From Cunninghamia lanceolata (lineage: Eukaryota; Streptophyta; Pinopsida; Cupressales; Cupressaceae), in NCBI GenBank assembly GCA_027924645.1, contig BSBN01000334.1, positions 3,038,001-3,102,000 on the forward strand: 64,000 bases of DNA. Direction: 5' to 3'. Below the pieces are notes generated by a model that made no database searches, had not been told where the DNA came from, and saw nothing but the letters and a program-made list of their open reading frames with translations. Positions 34,800-47,499 of this stretch are shown here, in pieces (positions within the stretch are counted from its first letter, which is position 1; every line of letters begins with the position of its first letter). The position numbers and the translations under genes were made by a program.

Positions 34800-36391
34800 T
34801 GGAATTTTGAAGAGAGTGTTGTTCAAATGTTGCATCATTATAGAGTAGAGAGACTCTGACAATGGTCTAAAATGTCTTGTCTTTGGTTTCAACTTATATG
34901 GGGTGGGAGTAGAAGATGATGTATTCACCACATGTTTTCTTATGTTATTAGCTGAAATTACATTGATCCTAATGAAGTTTTTGTATGAATGATTGCGTGA
35001 GGCTTCAGTTTGATCAACTCAAGTCATTGAGGGATTTTCTCATATTGACTAATTAAAAGTTGGTAATCATAGAGCTCTGTTGTACAAATATGAATGAAAG
35101 AATCATAAATCATCAACAATATCTTATCATGAATATGAGGTTGTAATTTTCCAATAAAGATTCTTTGTACATCACTAATTGGAATAGAATATTGAACTTA
35201 TGAAAAGAGATCTTGATAATGCCCCATGAAATCTATTACTTTCCCTTTTATTCCTTGCTTGCAATGGACCAAGTCGGTCAAAGAGACTTGAGGTCTAATA
35301 TTTGCTTGAAAGTGTTCAAGGAACTTATTGATTAGTTATGAAAAAGAAGTGACTGAATTAGGAGGCAATGATAAAAACCAATCCAAGGTCATGTCTTTGA
35401 GTGACCTAGGAAAGAGTTTTGCCAAAATTGCATCTTCAAAGAAGAAATCACTACACATAGTTGTATAGGTTGCCACATGGTTGTTAGGGTCTCCCTTCCC
35501 ATTATACTTCTCAAAGTGAGGGGTTTCAAACTTCTTGGGCATTTTAACTCTTAGGATAGGATAGGATAAAGGGATACAGACATAGTGTGATGTCATAGAG
35601 TGTTTGGTGGGACTTTGGTTTATGCTTGTTGATTGTTGTTGGATGGAGCTCATATTTTGCAAAAGTTGATTGATGAAAGGGTTAGAATGTGAACAACATT
35701 GAGATTGGTATGAATGGATAGGGCTAACTATAGGTTGTGACACTATATGATTGGCTTTTTGGAAAGTGATATTACACTTAGTTTGAGTTGATGTAGACAT
35801 TGTGACACTAGGTGTAGTATTTGTATAATTGAAAGGAACATAACTATAATGAGGAACAAGTTTTCCAGTAGATAACCCAACACATGTGGTAGCACTATTA
35901 CTTGGCTATGTAGTTGTGGTGAGAATAGTTTAAGTATATGTAGGAATAGGAAGTGTTGGTGTGGGTGTCAACACTTGAGTCCCTATTTAATTAGAATAAC
36001 TCACATTACTGATGATTTTAGAGCAACTAGATGTAGATAGAATTTTTTTATGTACTATATGAGCAAGGCCACACAAGACCTCTAATCCTTCTTGTCCTTC
36101 AAAGAATAGACTTCTTAGACTCTTAATAAAAAGGATGGCCTCTTTAGCTATATGTTCTTAGTATACAAATTACTGAAATTTAGCCAACTCTATATCTAAT
36201 CTTTCAATTTGAGCTTTAGGAATATGAGCCACAAGGTCCTCAACGTGTATGGATTCATTAAAAGTTAATGCTTCTAGAATATGTGAAGAGGGGATATCAG
36301 AAAGAAGTGATTGACCTTCTTATGTGATTAGACTTGGGAATTAGGGTTCTAATGTGTTGTTATCAGTGTTATACAAAGCATTATAACCCAT
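34800..36391 (-). pseudogene. Ty3/gypsy fragment D: gag
   Basis: Starts at ATG 36,391 (MGYNALYN). The longest open piece, 35,336-35,800, encodes MPKKFETPHFEKYNGKGDP, then a conserved core (about 35,330-35,500: DPNNHVATYTTMCSDFF, FPRSLKDMTLDWFLSLP) typical of the retrotransposon Gag capsid family of plant Ty3/gypsy elements. Downstream LPPNSVTSFSQLINKFLEHF continues past a stop. At least six stops across the gene. Family role: forms the virus-like particle; this copy cannot. Confidence 0.75.
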
Positions 36392-38480
36392 AATTCAAAG
36401 ACTTCTTTGCACAATCTAGTTTTTGCATTAGGGCACTGGGTCACAAAACTCATAAATTGTTTAGAACCCTTACTGACACATAAGATGCACACAAAAATAA
36501 AAGATGAATGATGTGATGAAAAAAGAGTTTAACTTTTTGTTTAAATGAAGCAATGTTTTGCACTTTTGATCATATGAAAACACATATGATGAAATAATAA
36601 ATCCTTGATCAATTTGAACACTACTCAATGCAAATTAGATATCATCAATAATCATCTTCAAATCAAACCCTAAATTTAATGTTTTTTTTTCAAAATGTAT
36701 CAATCCAAATTGTTCTTCCTTTTAAATTCCAAAACAAGATGACATATATGATGTATTAGAGTGAAATAAAATTAGATTTGAAATGCAAATGCCATCAGAA
36801 AATTTGAGACAAGATATGAATCATAAACCCTAGATTTAAAATTAACTGGGTTTTCCTAAAAATGCAAATTGTTTGACAAACCCTAGCAATGAATAGGTTC
36901 AAATGAAAAATAAAGCAATAGGATATGATTATTTTGTGTAATACCAATCAGATCTGATGTAAAACTCAGAAATTTAAATCTTTCTTTGATGATCTAAAAT
37001 CTATGCAATGAAAATAATGCAATTGATATGCTTTTTGGTAAGACTAAAATGCTTGATTTTTCACTTTTCAATCCAAGCATGCAAGAATGTCTTTTCTTTA
37101 AACACAAAGATAATATGCTACAAAAAATGAAATCATTTTAATCATGCCACAAAGATAAAAAACAACTCACTAATCTATAAACCCTAGGTTCAAGAATAAC
37201 TAGGTTTCCTAACATCGCAAGGTTTTTTGTAAACCCTAATTTTGAAATAATGTAGAAAGAAGCTATGTAGGTATGCAAAATGGATAAGAGGATGCAGTCC
37301 TAATCAGATCTAGGGTAGAAAAAAACTTAGATATGAATAAATAATGATGCAAGGTGCAAGAGATGTTGGGTTAACCAATATGTTTAACAAAAAAGAGAGA
37401 TCTAGCCTAAAAGGTTAAACTAGGTCAAACCTTCTTGAATTTAACATTGAGACAAAAAACAATCCTAAATTCTACCAAAAAAGGAGAGCCAAACTCCAAG
37501 GGTTTTGTCCCTTTATTATATAGAGGACTATCAATTAAATTCTACCAAACACCCAAAATAGGGTAAAAGATGAAACCCTAATTAACCTAGATTACAAATA
37601 TATGACTATCAGAAACAAAAACAAAAATTTAGAAAGTCTTGTAGAGACCAAGACATAGAGAAGAACCTGGTTCTATGTTTAGAAGGATAGAAAGACTAGG
37701 ATGTTGGGTGCCCTAGACCCTAATTAGGGTTGTACAGAATCTCTGAGCTTCACTAGACCTATACTTGTAAAACCTTCCTTCTTCCCAGATCTTATCTTCT
37801 AAAACCTATACCATAAACTTGCACACAAGCAAAGAGGGAAAAGGTTGTGTTGTCTTTAGGGGCTTGCCTTAGTCAAACCCCGTGTTAGCTTTTCACCTCC
37901 ACTATAATGATGATTAGTGATTCAAGAGTGAATGCCTTAGGAGGGCAGAGGCAAGATCAACAATATATGATGAAAGTATGAATGAAGTGATAAAGATTAC
38001 TACGATATGTGAAACCATAGTTGGAGGAGATAACTCAAGATCATATAGCAACAAGGAGATAGATAAATATAGGTTGAGCTTCCTTAAAGACCTACAAATG
38101 AGCATCATCACATCCATAAGCATGTAGCAATTCCAAGCATGAATAGCACTTGATTATAGGAGATTAATCATGTAAGAAATTCTAATTCTTCTCTTGTCAT
38201 CTAGTGAATAAAATAAATTGTAAAACTCTTTTATATATGCATTCCCACTCACCAATGACAATTAAAACCAAATGGGTCTGACATTTAAAAGCTAAGGAGG
38301 TGTTCTAAGCCAACACCACAAAAATAGCACCTTGGCTAACATCCGGGACCAAGGCACTAGGTGACCTGGTCCTCTAGCCCCACAAAATCTATAGAGTGTC
38401 CATTTAAGTGGTTTTAGACCAGATGTAACTTTATTTTGTTGGTTTTATTTATCAGGATCAAGATTTAATCGTTTAACATT
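36392..38480 (-). other. Upstream region of gypsy fragment D, no gene seen
   Basis: AT-rich, with recurring AAACCCTA-type leader motifs (36,600-37,600) and a block GGCTTGCCTTAGTCAAACCC near 37,860. By position this should hold the leader and perhaps an LTR of D, but I find no second copy or PBS to define one. The copia integrase of fragment E stops matching near 38,500, so a junction lies about there. Confidence 0.45.
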
Positions 38481-38489
38481 CAAAAAGGT

Positions 38490-40553
38490 GTTGAAATAGG
38501 TCCTGATTAACAAGTGTACATGCTTTTTGGAATAACACTCTCACATTAAGCTTTAAAAGAAGTCATACATTTCAAGGCTTTATGGGGAATTTGGTCCTAA
38601 ATGTGAGTAACAAAAATAATGGCTTCATCCCAATATTTTAGAGTAAGAGAATGAGCATGAATCATACATGTAGCCATCTCTTTCAGGGTCATGTTCTTCC
38701 ATTTGGCATCACCATTATGTTTTGGTCTATATGCAATTGAATGCTAAAGATCAATCCTTTCAAGAGTGTAGAATTATTCAAAGTAGTTCACATATTCTCA
38801 ACTATTATCTATATGGAGAATATTGATATACTTACCAAATTTCTTCTTAGCACAAGCCTTGAAGTATCGAAATCTATCAAAGACTTCATCCTTCTGGCAA
38901 AGAAAATATACCCAAGTATATCTAGAATAGTCATTAATGAACGTGAGTACATAAAAAATTACTAAAGAAGAAAGGGGACCACTAGACCAATATGAACCAA
39001 CTAAAGGACTTGTGAAGGCCTCCAAGACTTACCTTTATAAAAATTCTCCTCTGAATGATTTTCCATAGCACACCCTAAACACACAACATCTAAAAAATTA
39101 ATTTAGGGAGTCTTGTGACCATATTTTGTAAACTAAGATGCTGAAGATAGAGGTAGTTAAGATTACCAAACCGCTCATGCCATAACTTACTCATTGAATC
39201 TGAATGAGTGAGTAAATTCATAGGAGAGTGAGGAAAAAAGTAGTATAATGCATATATCCATGACTTAGGGTTGGCCTTTCCCACTACAACAAAGGGATTA
39301 TCCTCAAGATTTCTAATAACCACTGAATCAGGAGAAAACTCAACTTTCTTTCCATTCCCAAGATGAGCAATTTGGTAGACTGAAAGAAGGTTGGCATACA
39401 AGTCAGGAACACAAAGAACATTCTAAAATGGTCCTTCATACATTTTACTAAACTTTTTTCTAACAACATCGACTTGAGTATCATCACTTTTAAGAATATG
39501 TGGCACCAAACAAGGCTCCAATCAAGATAAATATTCTTCATCAAAACCCATATGATGTGTAACACTTGAGTTAAGTATCCACTGCTGTGAAGATCACTTT
39601 GCCACAACAAGTGCCTATGCTTTACCATTTCTTTTATTTTGAAGAAGTGGAAAGAGATGCTTCTTGTGTGTGGGAAGATGGAAAATTGATGTGATTCTTC
39701 TTGAGAATATTTGTCGAGTCATTAATTTTCTTGGTATGACAATGATACTCCTCATGACTAAGTTTCTTGCAGTAGGAACAAGTTGGTCTCTTCTTCTTCT
39801 AAGAATCCCTTGTATTGGAAGAGGATTTTGAATCTTCTTGTGAAGCAAGAGATGATTATGTTTTATCTTTCTATGGATTATGATTTAAGTGCTTCTATTT
39901 ATTATTATCGCCTTTCTCATTATGTGGATGACCAACCACAAAGGCTTCTTATTTCAATGGCTTGAGAATACCCATTGTGATTATCTTTGTTTGTTCAAGC
40001 ATAAATATTTCTAAAAATGTCTCAAATTATGGCATATTGTAGGCCTTTCCCATATTCAACCAATGAGTCTGAAAACTTGAAACAAATGTTGAATATACAG
40101 AAGAAAGATTGATTAACACATTGAAGGCCAACTGTGCATCATTTTTCTCAATACCCCATTCGTTGAGTTGTGCCCTTAATTCATAACTTTGGTTACATAA
40201 TCTTGGATATTGTCAAAACTTTTTATATCTACATTGGTGAGATCACTCTCAATTTGATATCCCCTAATATCATCAGCTTGACCATAAAATTGAGAAAGCT
40301 TGTCCTAATCCTCCTTAGGTATTTTACACTTATCAATATGAAAAAGAAGGCCAGGAGAGACAAATAGACGTATATATCTATGTGCCTTGGTATTGTTGAT
40401 GAGCCATTCACTCATTTCCTTACCATCTTTTGGTTCTGGAATGGTTTCCTCAATGTAGTGAGTATATCCTTCTTCCATTAAAGAATTCCAAGAACTTTGT
40501 TTCCATGTGGCATAGTTGTATGGAGTTAAATGAGGAAAATTAGAATGACCCAT
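38490..40553 (-). pseudogene. Ty1/copia fragment E: gag, protease and N-terminal integrase
   Basis: Minus strand. Gag starts at ATG 40,553 (MGHSNFPHLTPYNYATWK) with the copia N-terminal gag pattern (LMEEGYTHYIE). A zinc knuckle CSYCKKLSHEEYHC lies near 39,750. A protease relic (WILNSSVTHHMG, degraded from Asp-Ser-Gly) is near 39,560. The GAG-pre-integrase block LWHERFGNLNYLYLQHLS is near 39,160 and the integrase core FINDYSRYTWVYF near 38,930, continuing through HSIAYRPKHNGDA and LTLKYWDEA to about 38,540. Frames change at least four times. Reverse transcriptase and RNase H are absent, so E is truncated at about 38.5 kb. Confidence 0.75.
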
Positions 40554-41796
40554 GGAGAAGCAAAAATGATAACTCAAAGAGAAAATGAAAACAACACATC
40601 AATACCCCCCCCCAAATTACTCAATCAAAGAACTCCCCCAAGGAAATATAATTTGGCACTTTATAATAGTGCAGTTACTATAGTAGAGGAAAAATTACAC
40701 CTTGTTTAAAATGTATTAACCAAGGGAATTTTTTTACTACAACTACACTAGGACCCTGTCTAGTTTTTCTGCCTAATTATTTAGATAGACCAATGCCAAT
40801 AGACTCATTTTTCCCTAAATGATATGAGAAAATAAACTAAATTGATTGCTTGAAAGATGGGGAAGAACTAATAAAGTGTTGGAAATGAACTACTATAGCA
40901 AAAATTATGAAATTTCAAGTACATAACTAAAAATGAAAAATACTACAAAAACTAGAGTTAGAAGATGAAGGCAACTACCAAGGATGCCAATACATCATAA
41001 GGATGTATGCACATCGTATTGTGGTTCTGAAAGCACAAAAAAAAATAGGAAACCAACCCAACATTTTCCAAGTGACATAAATAAACTTATATATACAAGA
41101 GATGAAATATAAAATTGAAATAGATAAAATAAATAATAAAAATTAAAAGTCTCAATAAAGAGCTCACAAGACTCTGAAGAGGAATGAAGATTTTCACCTA
41201 AATCTTCAACCTAGAAAAAAAAATGGGAAAATAGTTTGGACTACTTGGGAGCTTGCCTTTAGGTTAAGCCCCTATTTTGGTCTTTCAACCTCAATGGGAA
41301 AGCAAGATAGAGAAATATTGAAAATAAAATGTGTGATACTACTTTCTATGTGTGAAAAGAATGGAATAACAATAGTGACAATAAGTGCATTTTGCAAGTA
41401 AACTGGTCTACTGAAAAACCAAATGAAAAACTAGTGCAATAGCTATGAAGAGAGAGGAAAATGAGAGTTAACCACACTATGCAACTAGCAACAATGGACT
41501 ACCCTACTATAATGACATAAAAGAGAGAAATATGAAACTTACTAACCTATTTGGATGAGGTGCAAACTACCCAAATGAAGTAGAGTGACCCAACAAGCAA
41601 TGGTTTCAAGAAAACCCTTTGAAGGAAGCCACAAAAATGTCAATGAACTCACTTGAGCTTGTACAAAAAGAGTACAGCTACAAAGGAGCCTTGAGAGAGA
41701 ACAATGGGATGTTGTAGAAAGTCATAATGAGAGCGAAACTTTGCCAAGTTTCAGAAAGTTGTAGAGAGCCAAGAGAGTTCACAAAAAAATCATGAC

Positions 41797-41800
<4 letters not shown>

Positions 41801-41858
<58 letters not shown>
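41801..41858. repeat. (GA)n microsatellite
   Basis: About 29 uninterrupted GA units. Produces a false ORF of Ser-Leu repeats on the minus strand. Confidence 0.95.
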
Positions 41859-41860
<2 letters not shown>

Positions 41861-42022
41861 CACCACCCTAAAGGAATGTCTCATCCATTACCTCACCAAC
41901 TGATTGAATTTGTCATCAGGCCCAAGTTTGGAAGCCAATCTTTTGTTGTAGATAGGGAATTTTGAGAAATTTATTATTATAAAGACTAAAGTCAAATTTG
42001 TAGTATTTATCTTTGTAATGTA

Positions 42023-42080
<58 letters not shown>
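42023..42080. repeat. (TG)n(TA)n compound microsatellite
   Basis: About 14 TG units followed by about 15 TA units. Confidence 0.95.
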
Positions 42081-42082
<2 letters not shown>

Positions 42083-43597
42083 CACATATATTTAAGATAG
42101 TCTTGGAGTAGATTTAATTTTAGTATTTATAAAGCTTGAAATATATTTGTGATTTCAAACAAAACAATAATTGAAAAAGAAATGGGCATTTAGTATTTAC
42201 ATTTGTCTCACTTTCTCAACATTGTTGAATAATATGAAGCCACAAAACCATATTGATTTTGAGGATAAATGCTAGCAAACCCTAAACTCATTATTTACAT
42301 TTAAGAAAAAAGTAACAAGTTACAAGCTACACTGCTACACTTATAGGCAACTTTGAAACCTAGAATAGTTTATTCTTGGCCTTCAAAACAACCTAGAGGA
42401 AAATTTTGAAAACATACTTGGACCTTCAAGAATAGTTCATCCTTTCCCTTGTCCTTCAAAATCTTTCTCGTCTATGAGTATGAATTCTATGATGTCTTAC
42501 AAATTTTTTAGTGTAATCCAAAATGACCTAGTTGATGGGGAACCTTTCTGTGACATATTGAATAACATTGTCACTCACAATGTTAGTGATTAGCATCCCA
42601 TTCAATTTTGAAGTATATGTACCAAACAACACCAAATGAGGGTAACAATGACGTGAGAAAAGGAGGATTAAATTTATCAACTCTTTTTTACTATCATTGT
42701 CACTGACATTACACCATCACATCCACACATCAATTTTAATTCTAATTTTGTATCATCTATGGCCTAATCAGTTGAACTCAACTAACCAACAGTAGAAGTA
42801 TGGCTCATTGGCCAAAGCCAAAAATGCTAACTCTCGACATAATACATCACTATGCAAAAAGGATTGTAATTCTTCATTCTCGTCATTGAAAATAGATAAC
42901 ATTCTACGTAGCCCAGAAACATAGTACAAATAAACTATTATAAATAAAAAAGACATTTTAGACTATCATTAAAAACAACTGTTGAAATTGATTATTTAAT
43001 AAAAAATTTAAACATGCAACTAAAATTTGAATTGCATTCCCCACAAAGCTTCTATGATAAGCAATAGTACTCCTTGCAACTATTTCTTGTCCTGATTGCT
43101 ACATGAATACCTCAACTTTCAAACTTGTTTTTGATGTCTCTTCTTACAGGAATGCTACAGACTATAAACTGTAATGGTAAAATTAAAGTTTTTTGTGGGC
43201 TTCTACAAGATAAACATAAAATTAAATGGTCTTATGGATTTATTTGTGTTGAGTATTAATGGAGACTCACTATAGTGTCAAATTAGGAAAGTTAAAGTAC
43301 ATATGGGCTCATTACAATTATCACTTGTCTACCTATAATTCTATTCAATTAATATCTCACAAGTAATCAATTAGAATGCAAATTGAAAGTAAATCTGTAA
43401 TTCTGATACATTGTATGCATTTATTTATTTTTTTGTTTCGTAAGCATTGGAGGTCACAAGGGGGACCTCCTCCCCATCAACATATCTACTGTGAGAACCA
43501 TTTGGCCTTTTCCATTCAACCACAACCCCATTCAGCACTGTACACATTTATTACTCACATGTGGATCTGTAATTGCATTTCAAGATTTTCGTAGATG

Positions 43598-44065
43598 TTA
43601 TTTAATTCACATATTTTACCCCATCAGATAAAACTATTTAACATCATCAATGTTGAGTTGAAGTTCCTAATTAGGCCTCGCCCTCATTTTATCAAGAATT
43701 GCATTATTTTTTTGTAATTACTCTGAGAAAATATTTGATTATTGCAAGAAGATCATACATCTTAATTAATTCCCATTTTATATTTGTCTCACCCTGTTGG
43801 ATCAAATTATTTAAACTCATCGACAACATGTGTTGCTAGTAGTAAAAATGTAAATCAATGAGGGAAAGTAGGTGCATGACTGGCCAATAGCTCATCTCTT
43901 GGGGCTTGCAGCAACATCATCCTTTTGTACAGTCCTATGCATTAAAGTTCATATGCAGAATTATATTCTTTTTGGATAATTATGCATCATAGATTCTTAC
44001 GTGAATATATTGCATGCCATTTAATTCCCATCTTTTCAAACTATTTAACGTCGTTAGGGCATGCC
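43598..44065. repeat. Degenerate tandem repeat of about 170-240 bp in the pre-insertion DNA
   Basis: A shared block, roughly TTAATTCCCAT, a pyrimidine-rich stretch, then ATCAAACTATTTAAC and TC, recurs near 43,602, 43,766 and 44,020 and again at 63,890-63,930, beyond element G. TTTTTTGTAATT-type sequence precedes two of the copies. G therefore inserted within an old, diverged tandem array. Confidence 0.5.
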
Positions 44066-44102
44066 ATGACCTACAACGCCATTGGCTAATTTTCAGAGCA
44101 TG

Positions 44103-46951
44103 TGTTAGGTTTCAAAAACGCAAGTCATCAACCCTAAGAGGGTGCCAGGCTCTCTTGACATTTTTGGCTAACTGACATGGGGTAGATATGGCTAAACCCC
44201 CTTCACTTCAGGCTCTGCCAGACCTAGGCGGGTAAACCTCTAATTAATAAAGCAGATAAAGAGATGATCACTACTTTGATTAGAATTAATCTAACTATTG
44301 ATAATGGCACAAATTATAAAATAGATGAAAAGACAACAAGTTAATTCTAAATGATCTAAATTGTAATGCTAAAACAATAATGCAACCTAATTAAGTAAAT
44401 CTAAAGTAAATTTGTATAAGTGATAATGAAAACACTAGAACAGTGCCTTATTGAATATAGAGTCAGCATGATCATGAAACAAATGACTATTTGTTTGGTA
44501 AAAAACTCGAATTATCTGGCATGAAAGAATAGGTAACTTGTACAACCCTGCAAGGAAATAGTTAATATTCCATACTTATATATATCCAATTGATAAAATC
44601 AAATTACTTGCATTCATCTAAAAAGATTTAATCCCTGCTTGAAGGAACCTATTAGAATAATACTGCAATTGTAACAATTTTATCAAAGCTGGAGACAGAA
44701 GACCAACTCTAACTATATGACTCTTCTTACAGATCCATGACAATGTCTTCATAGTTACTATGATAGATTTAAATGATTTAATTCTGAAAGTAGAAACCAG
44801 TTAATCTTATCATACTATAACAACAAATGTGTATAGACAACTTGAAGATATACTTCATAACTCAAATTGAATAATAGAGAAAACTTTGAAAGGAGATAGT
44901 CATATAATTGAATAAATTAAACAGATAGTTGATACCGAAACCTGTAGTTACTGCTTCATGTTCACAAACTTGACTTCATTAGAGAATGCTTACACATGGT
45001 CTACTAGAAATAAAATATATTAAAAGTGAACTAGCATCGTTGTTCCAATCTAATCTATAGTATCCCCTATTCTATTTTGTAATCTCCCCTATTTCTATTA
45101 TCTTATTCTAGTCTTGGTCATCTCTTATAAAGAGTGGCATACAAGCTTCAGACTAGTTACAATAGTTGTGATGATTGATAACCGAACCACAATATTTGTC
45201 TTAATAAAATAGATTTAGGAAAATTAATACTCGTCTTTAATCATCAAATAGACAACCATTTTAGGGTCAAACAAAGATCTTTAACTATAGCTCTACTTAA
45301 TATCCTTCGAGGGTTTCTTTATTATTCCTAAAAAGACCACATAAAACACAAATTAGTCTCTGATCAAATGATCAAAACAAATTTATTTAAACATATATAT
45401 TTACTCAAATAATTACTTCCCTTATCGATAATTTACCAGTTACTCAACATATTTTTCGTGGGTGTTTATACAACTTGATCCCCACTGTGTATATCCAGCA
45501 AAAAACCAATATTTCAACTATTAGAAAAATATCTTAACCATTCAGATTTTAATGTCGTTTTAGGGTTTCTATGTTTTGTATCAACATGACTTTCACATGT
45601 CCTCGACATCGCTATGACTATCGTGTCGGCAAGACTTGCAGGCTTTGTTCTGACTTATTTAGCTTCGCTGATACAAAGACTTTTCTATATTGAAATCCTT
45701 TTGATATCCGGCTTGTATGTATCAAATGTAATATATGTTCGAAACATACATACAAAGTGTGGAATATACAAGCATTTAACTCTTTGTAATAGCCTTTCGG
45801 TTCCGCCACTTGTATATAATGCAATGTATATTGGCATGTATCTAATATACATACAAAGCACAAACATACAACGAATGTTTCAAATTTAATAAACCTTTGG
45901 TTTTGCGGCTTGTATATAATGCATTGTATATTGGCATTGTATGTCAGATACATACAAAGCACAAACATACAACGAATTTTTCAACTTTAATAAACCTTTG
46001 GTTCTGCGGCTTGTATATAATGCATTGTATATCGGCAATGTATGTCAAATACATACAACAATAAAATTGTATTTCATAACATTTCAATTCTGTGCTATGC
46101 ATATTGCCTTGTATGTATTGTAATGTATGTATACCGTAACATACATACAAAGTACAAACATACAAAGACTTAACGTTAATTCATAATTATTTTAGTTCCG
46201 GGCAATGTATATCATGTTGTATGTACCGCGTTGTATGTTGTGTTCAACCAAACATGCAAGCATGACATACAAGCAACAGACCCAATAGAAAATACATTTC
46301 AACTTTTAACCTCGTCGGGTCCACCTTGTATGTAACAATAAAACATTAGCCAAATGCATACGATTAAACAATGCATTAACCTAATGACTCCTTTATACGA
46401 CCATACCACGACCCGATATACAAGGGACTTTACATATGTACCATACAATGACACAACATACAAACCACTTTGTATATGAGAGACTTTGTATATACAAACG
46501 ACTTTGTATATGAGAGACTTTGTATATACAAATGACTTTGTATATACAAACATACAAACCCATACCACAATGCATTTTACCAAAAACACACATAACTTGC
46601 AAAATACAGGAAATTTTAAGATGGTCCAAAAAGCAACCCCTATTCATTTTCGACAAGGAATTCACCCATATTCAACTCTGGTACTTAATGCCATTTTTCC
46701 TTTATTTTCAACAAGGTTTGTAACTTTTCACTTCCTTGTTTACGGTTCATCTTTAATGACCACTTCAACCATGTTATTTTAAGTCTTTAGGAATCAGAAT
46801 AGATCAAATCCAAATATTTCTATCAACTCAATTGTTAATTTATGCTTGAAAACAATTGTGGATCTTTCCATATATGCTCACATACTGAAATCTTTACATG
46901 ATTGAAACTTAATATTTGCCAAAAAGTAGCTTGGGAATTTCAGTCCCAACA
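44103..46951 (-). repeat. 3' LTR of element G (about 2.85 kb)
   Basis: Collinear with 60,964-63,787; by eye about one difference in 12-20 bases. Contains the palindromic 100-bp repeats at 45,706-46,320. A minus-strand TTTATAAGAG near 45,125 could be the TATA box. No gene seen; short ORFs here arise from the repeats. Confidence 0.95.
45706..46320. repeat. About 100-bp tandem repeats rich in TTGTATGT / ACATACAA palindromes
   Basis: Units start near 45,708, 45,806, 45,906, 46,007, 46,094 and 46,200, the central ones almost identical (CGGCTTGTATATAATGCATT, then GGCAATGTATGTCAGATACA, then AAAGCACAAACATACAACGA, ending TTGGTTCTG). Each holds at least one inverted pair such as GTATGTCAGATACATAC. From 46,430 to 46,560 TTTGTATATACAAA palindromes continue. 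Present in both LTRs. Confidence 0.85.
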
Positions 46952-47499
46952 GTGGCTCTTTCTGGGGATGTGTGCCCCTTGTGGGCATAGCAAGATCCAT
47001 AGATCTCTAGGGTGCAAACCAATGCCTTCTTCATTTGACTACGGGTGAACTATGATGGGTGGTGGAGATCTTGGGTTATTGCTTTATGAAAAGATTTTAT
47101 GTCTTGATAAGAGAGATCTTTAAGAAAGTTATTTGACTCTTCTAAACTACTATGCATGGAAAAGACCATTTAGAGAGTTTAACCAGAATTGTCCATGCAC
47201 TAGCAATTCTTTTCTCTTGTGTTCTTTTTAAGAGAAAAAATATTTCAAAAATTGCCCATGTACTGGCAATTCTTGCTCCTCACCAGACATGTTCTGTACA
47301 TAATATGAATCCTCTCCTACCTTACCATTGATGACAAAAGGTCCAATCCACAGGGCATCGAATTTTCCATGCTTCCCCTTTTCTTGATTTCTAGCATTCC
47401 AATAAGCACTATGTCACCTATCTCAAATTTTCTAAATGTTGCTTTTTTGTCATGTAGGTACTTCATCTGCATTTGCATTTTTTTATTCTACTGCATTGT
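46952..47499 (-). other. 3' untranslated part of element G with polypurine-tract region
   Basis: From the end of integrase to the 3' LTR. On the minus strand the sequence before TGTTGGG reads CCCCAGAAAGAGCCAC, a partly purine stretch. No ORF of note. Confidence 0.6.

Larger units (their letters stand above)
40554..44102. other. AT-rich stretch upstream of E and left flank of element G; no gene seen
   Basis: 40,554 to about 41,900 is probably the leader and degraded LTR of fragment E, but no partner copy is present. A GGGAGCTTGCCTTTAGGTTAAGCCCC block near 41,247, with GGTCTTTCAACCTC after it, resembles 37,860 in D. 42,100-43,590 shows nothing recognisable apart from the inverted repeat GGAGGTC/GACCTCC at 43,450-43,471. 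43,598-44,065 holds a degenerate tandem repeat. Confidence 0.5.

Noticed and set aside
41678..41884. Minus-strand ORF of Ser-Leu repeats
   Set aside because: Pure translation of a (GA)n microsatellite.
43450..43471. Inverted repeat GGAGGTC/GACCTCC as a terminal repeat or terminator
   Set aside because: A single 7-bp pair with no associated element ends, TSD or T-run; likely chance.
32124..44102. Treating D and E as one intact chimeric element
   Set aside because: They belong to different superfamilies, no shared LTR pair or TSD is found, and the integrase of E breaks off near 38.5 kb; more likely one decayed insertion next to or inside another.
45618..46165. Several overlapping Tyr/Cys/Ile-rich ORFs on both strands
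   Set aside because: They are readings of the palindromic TTGTATGT repeats in the LTR of G, open on both strands because the repeats lack stops in some frames.
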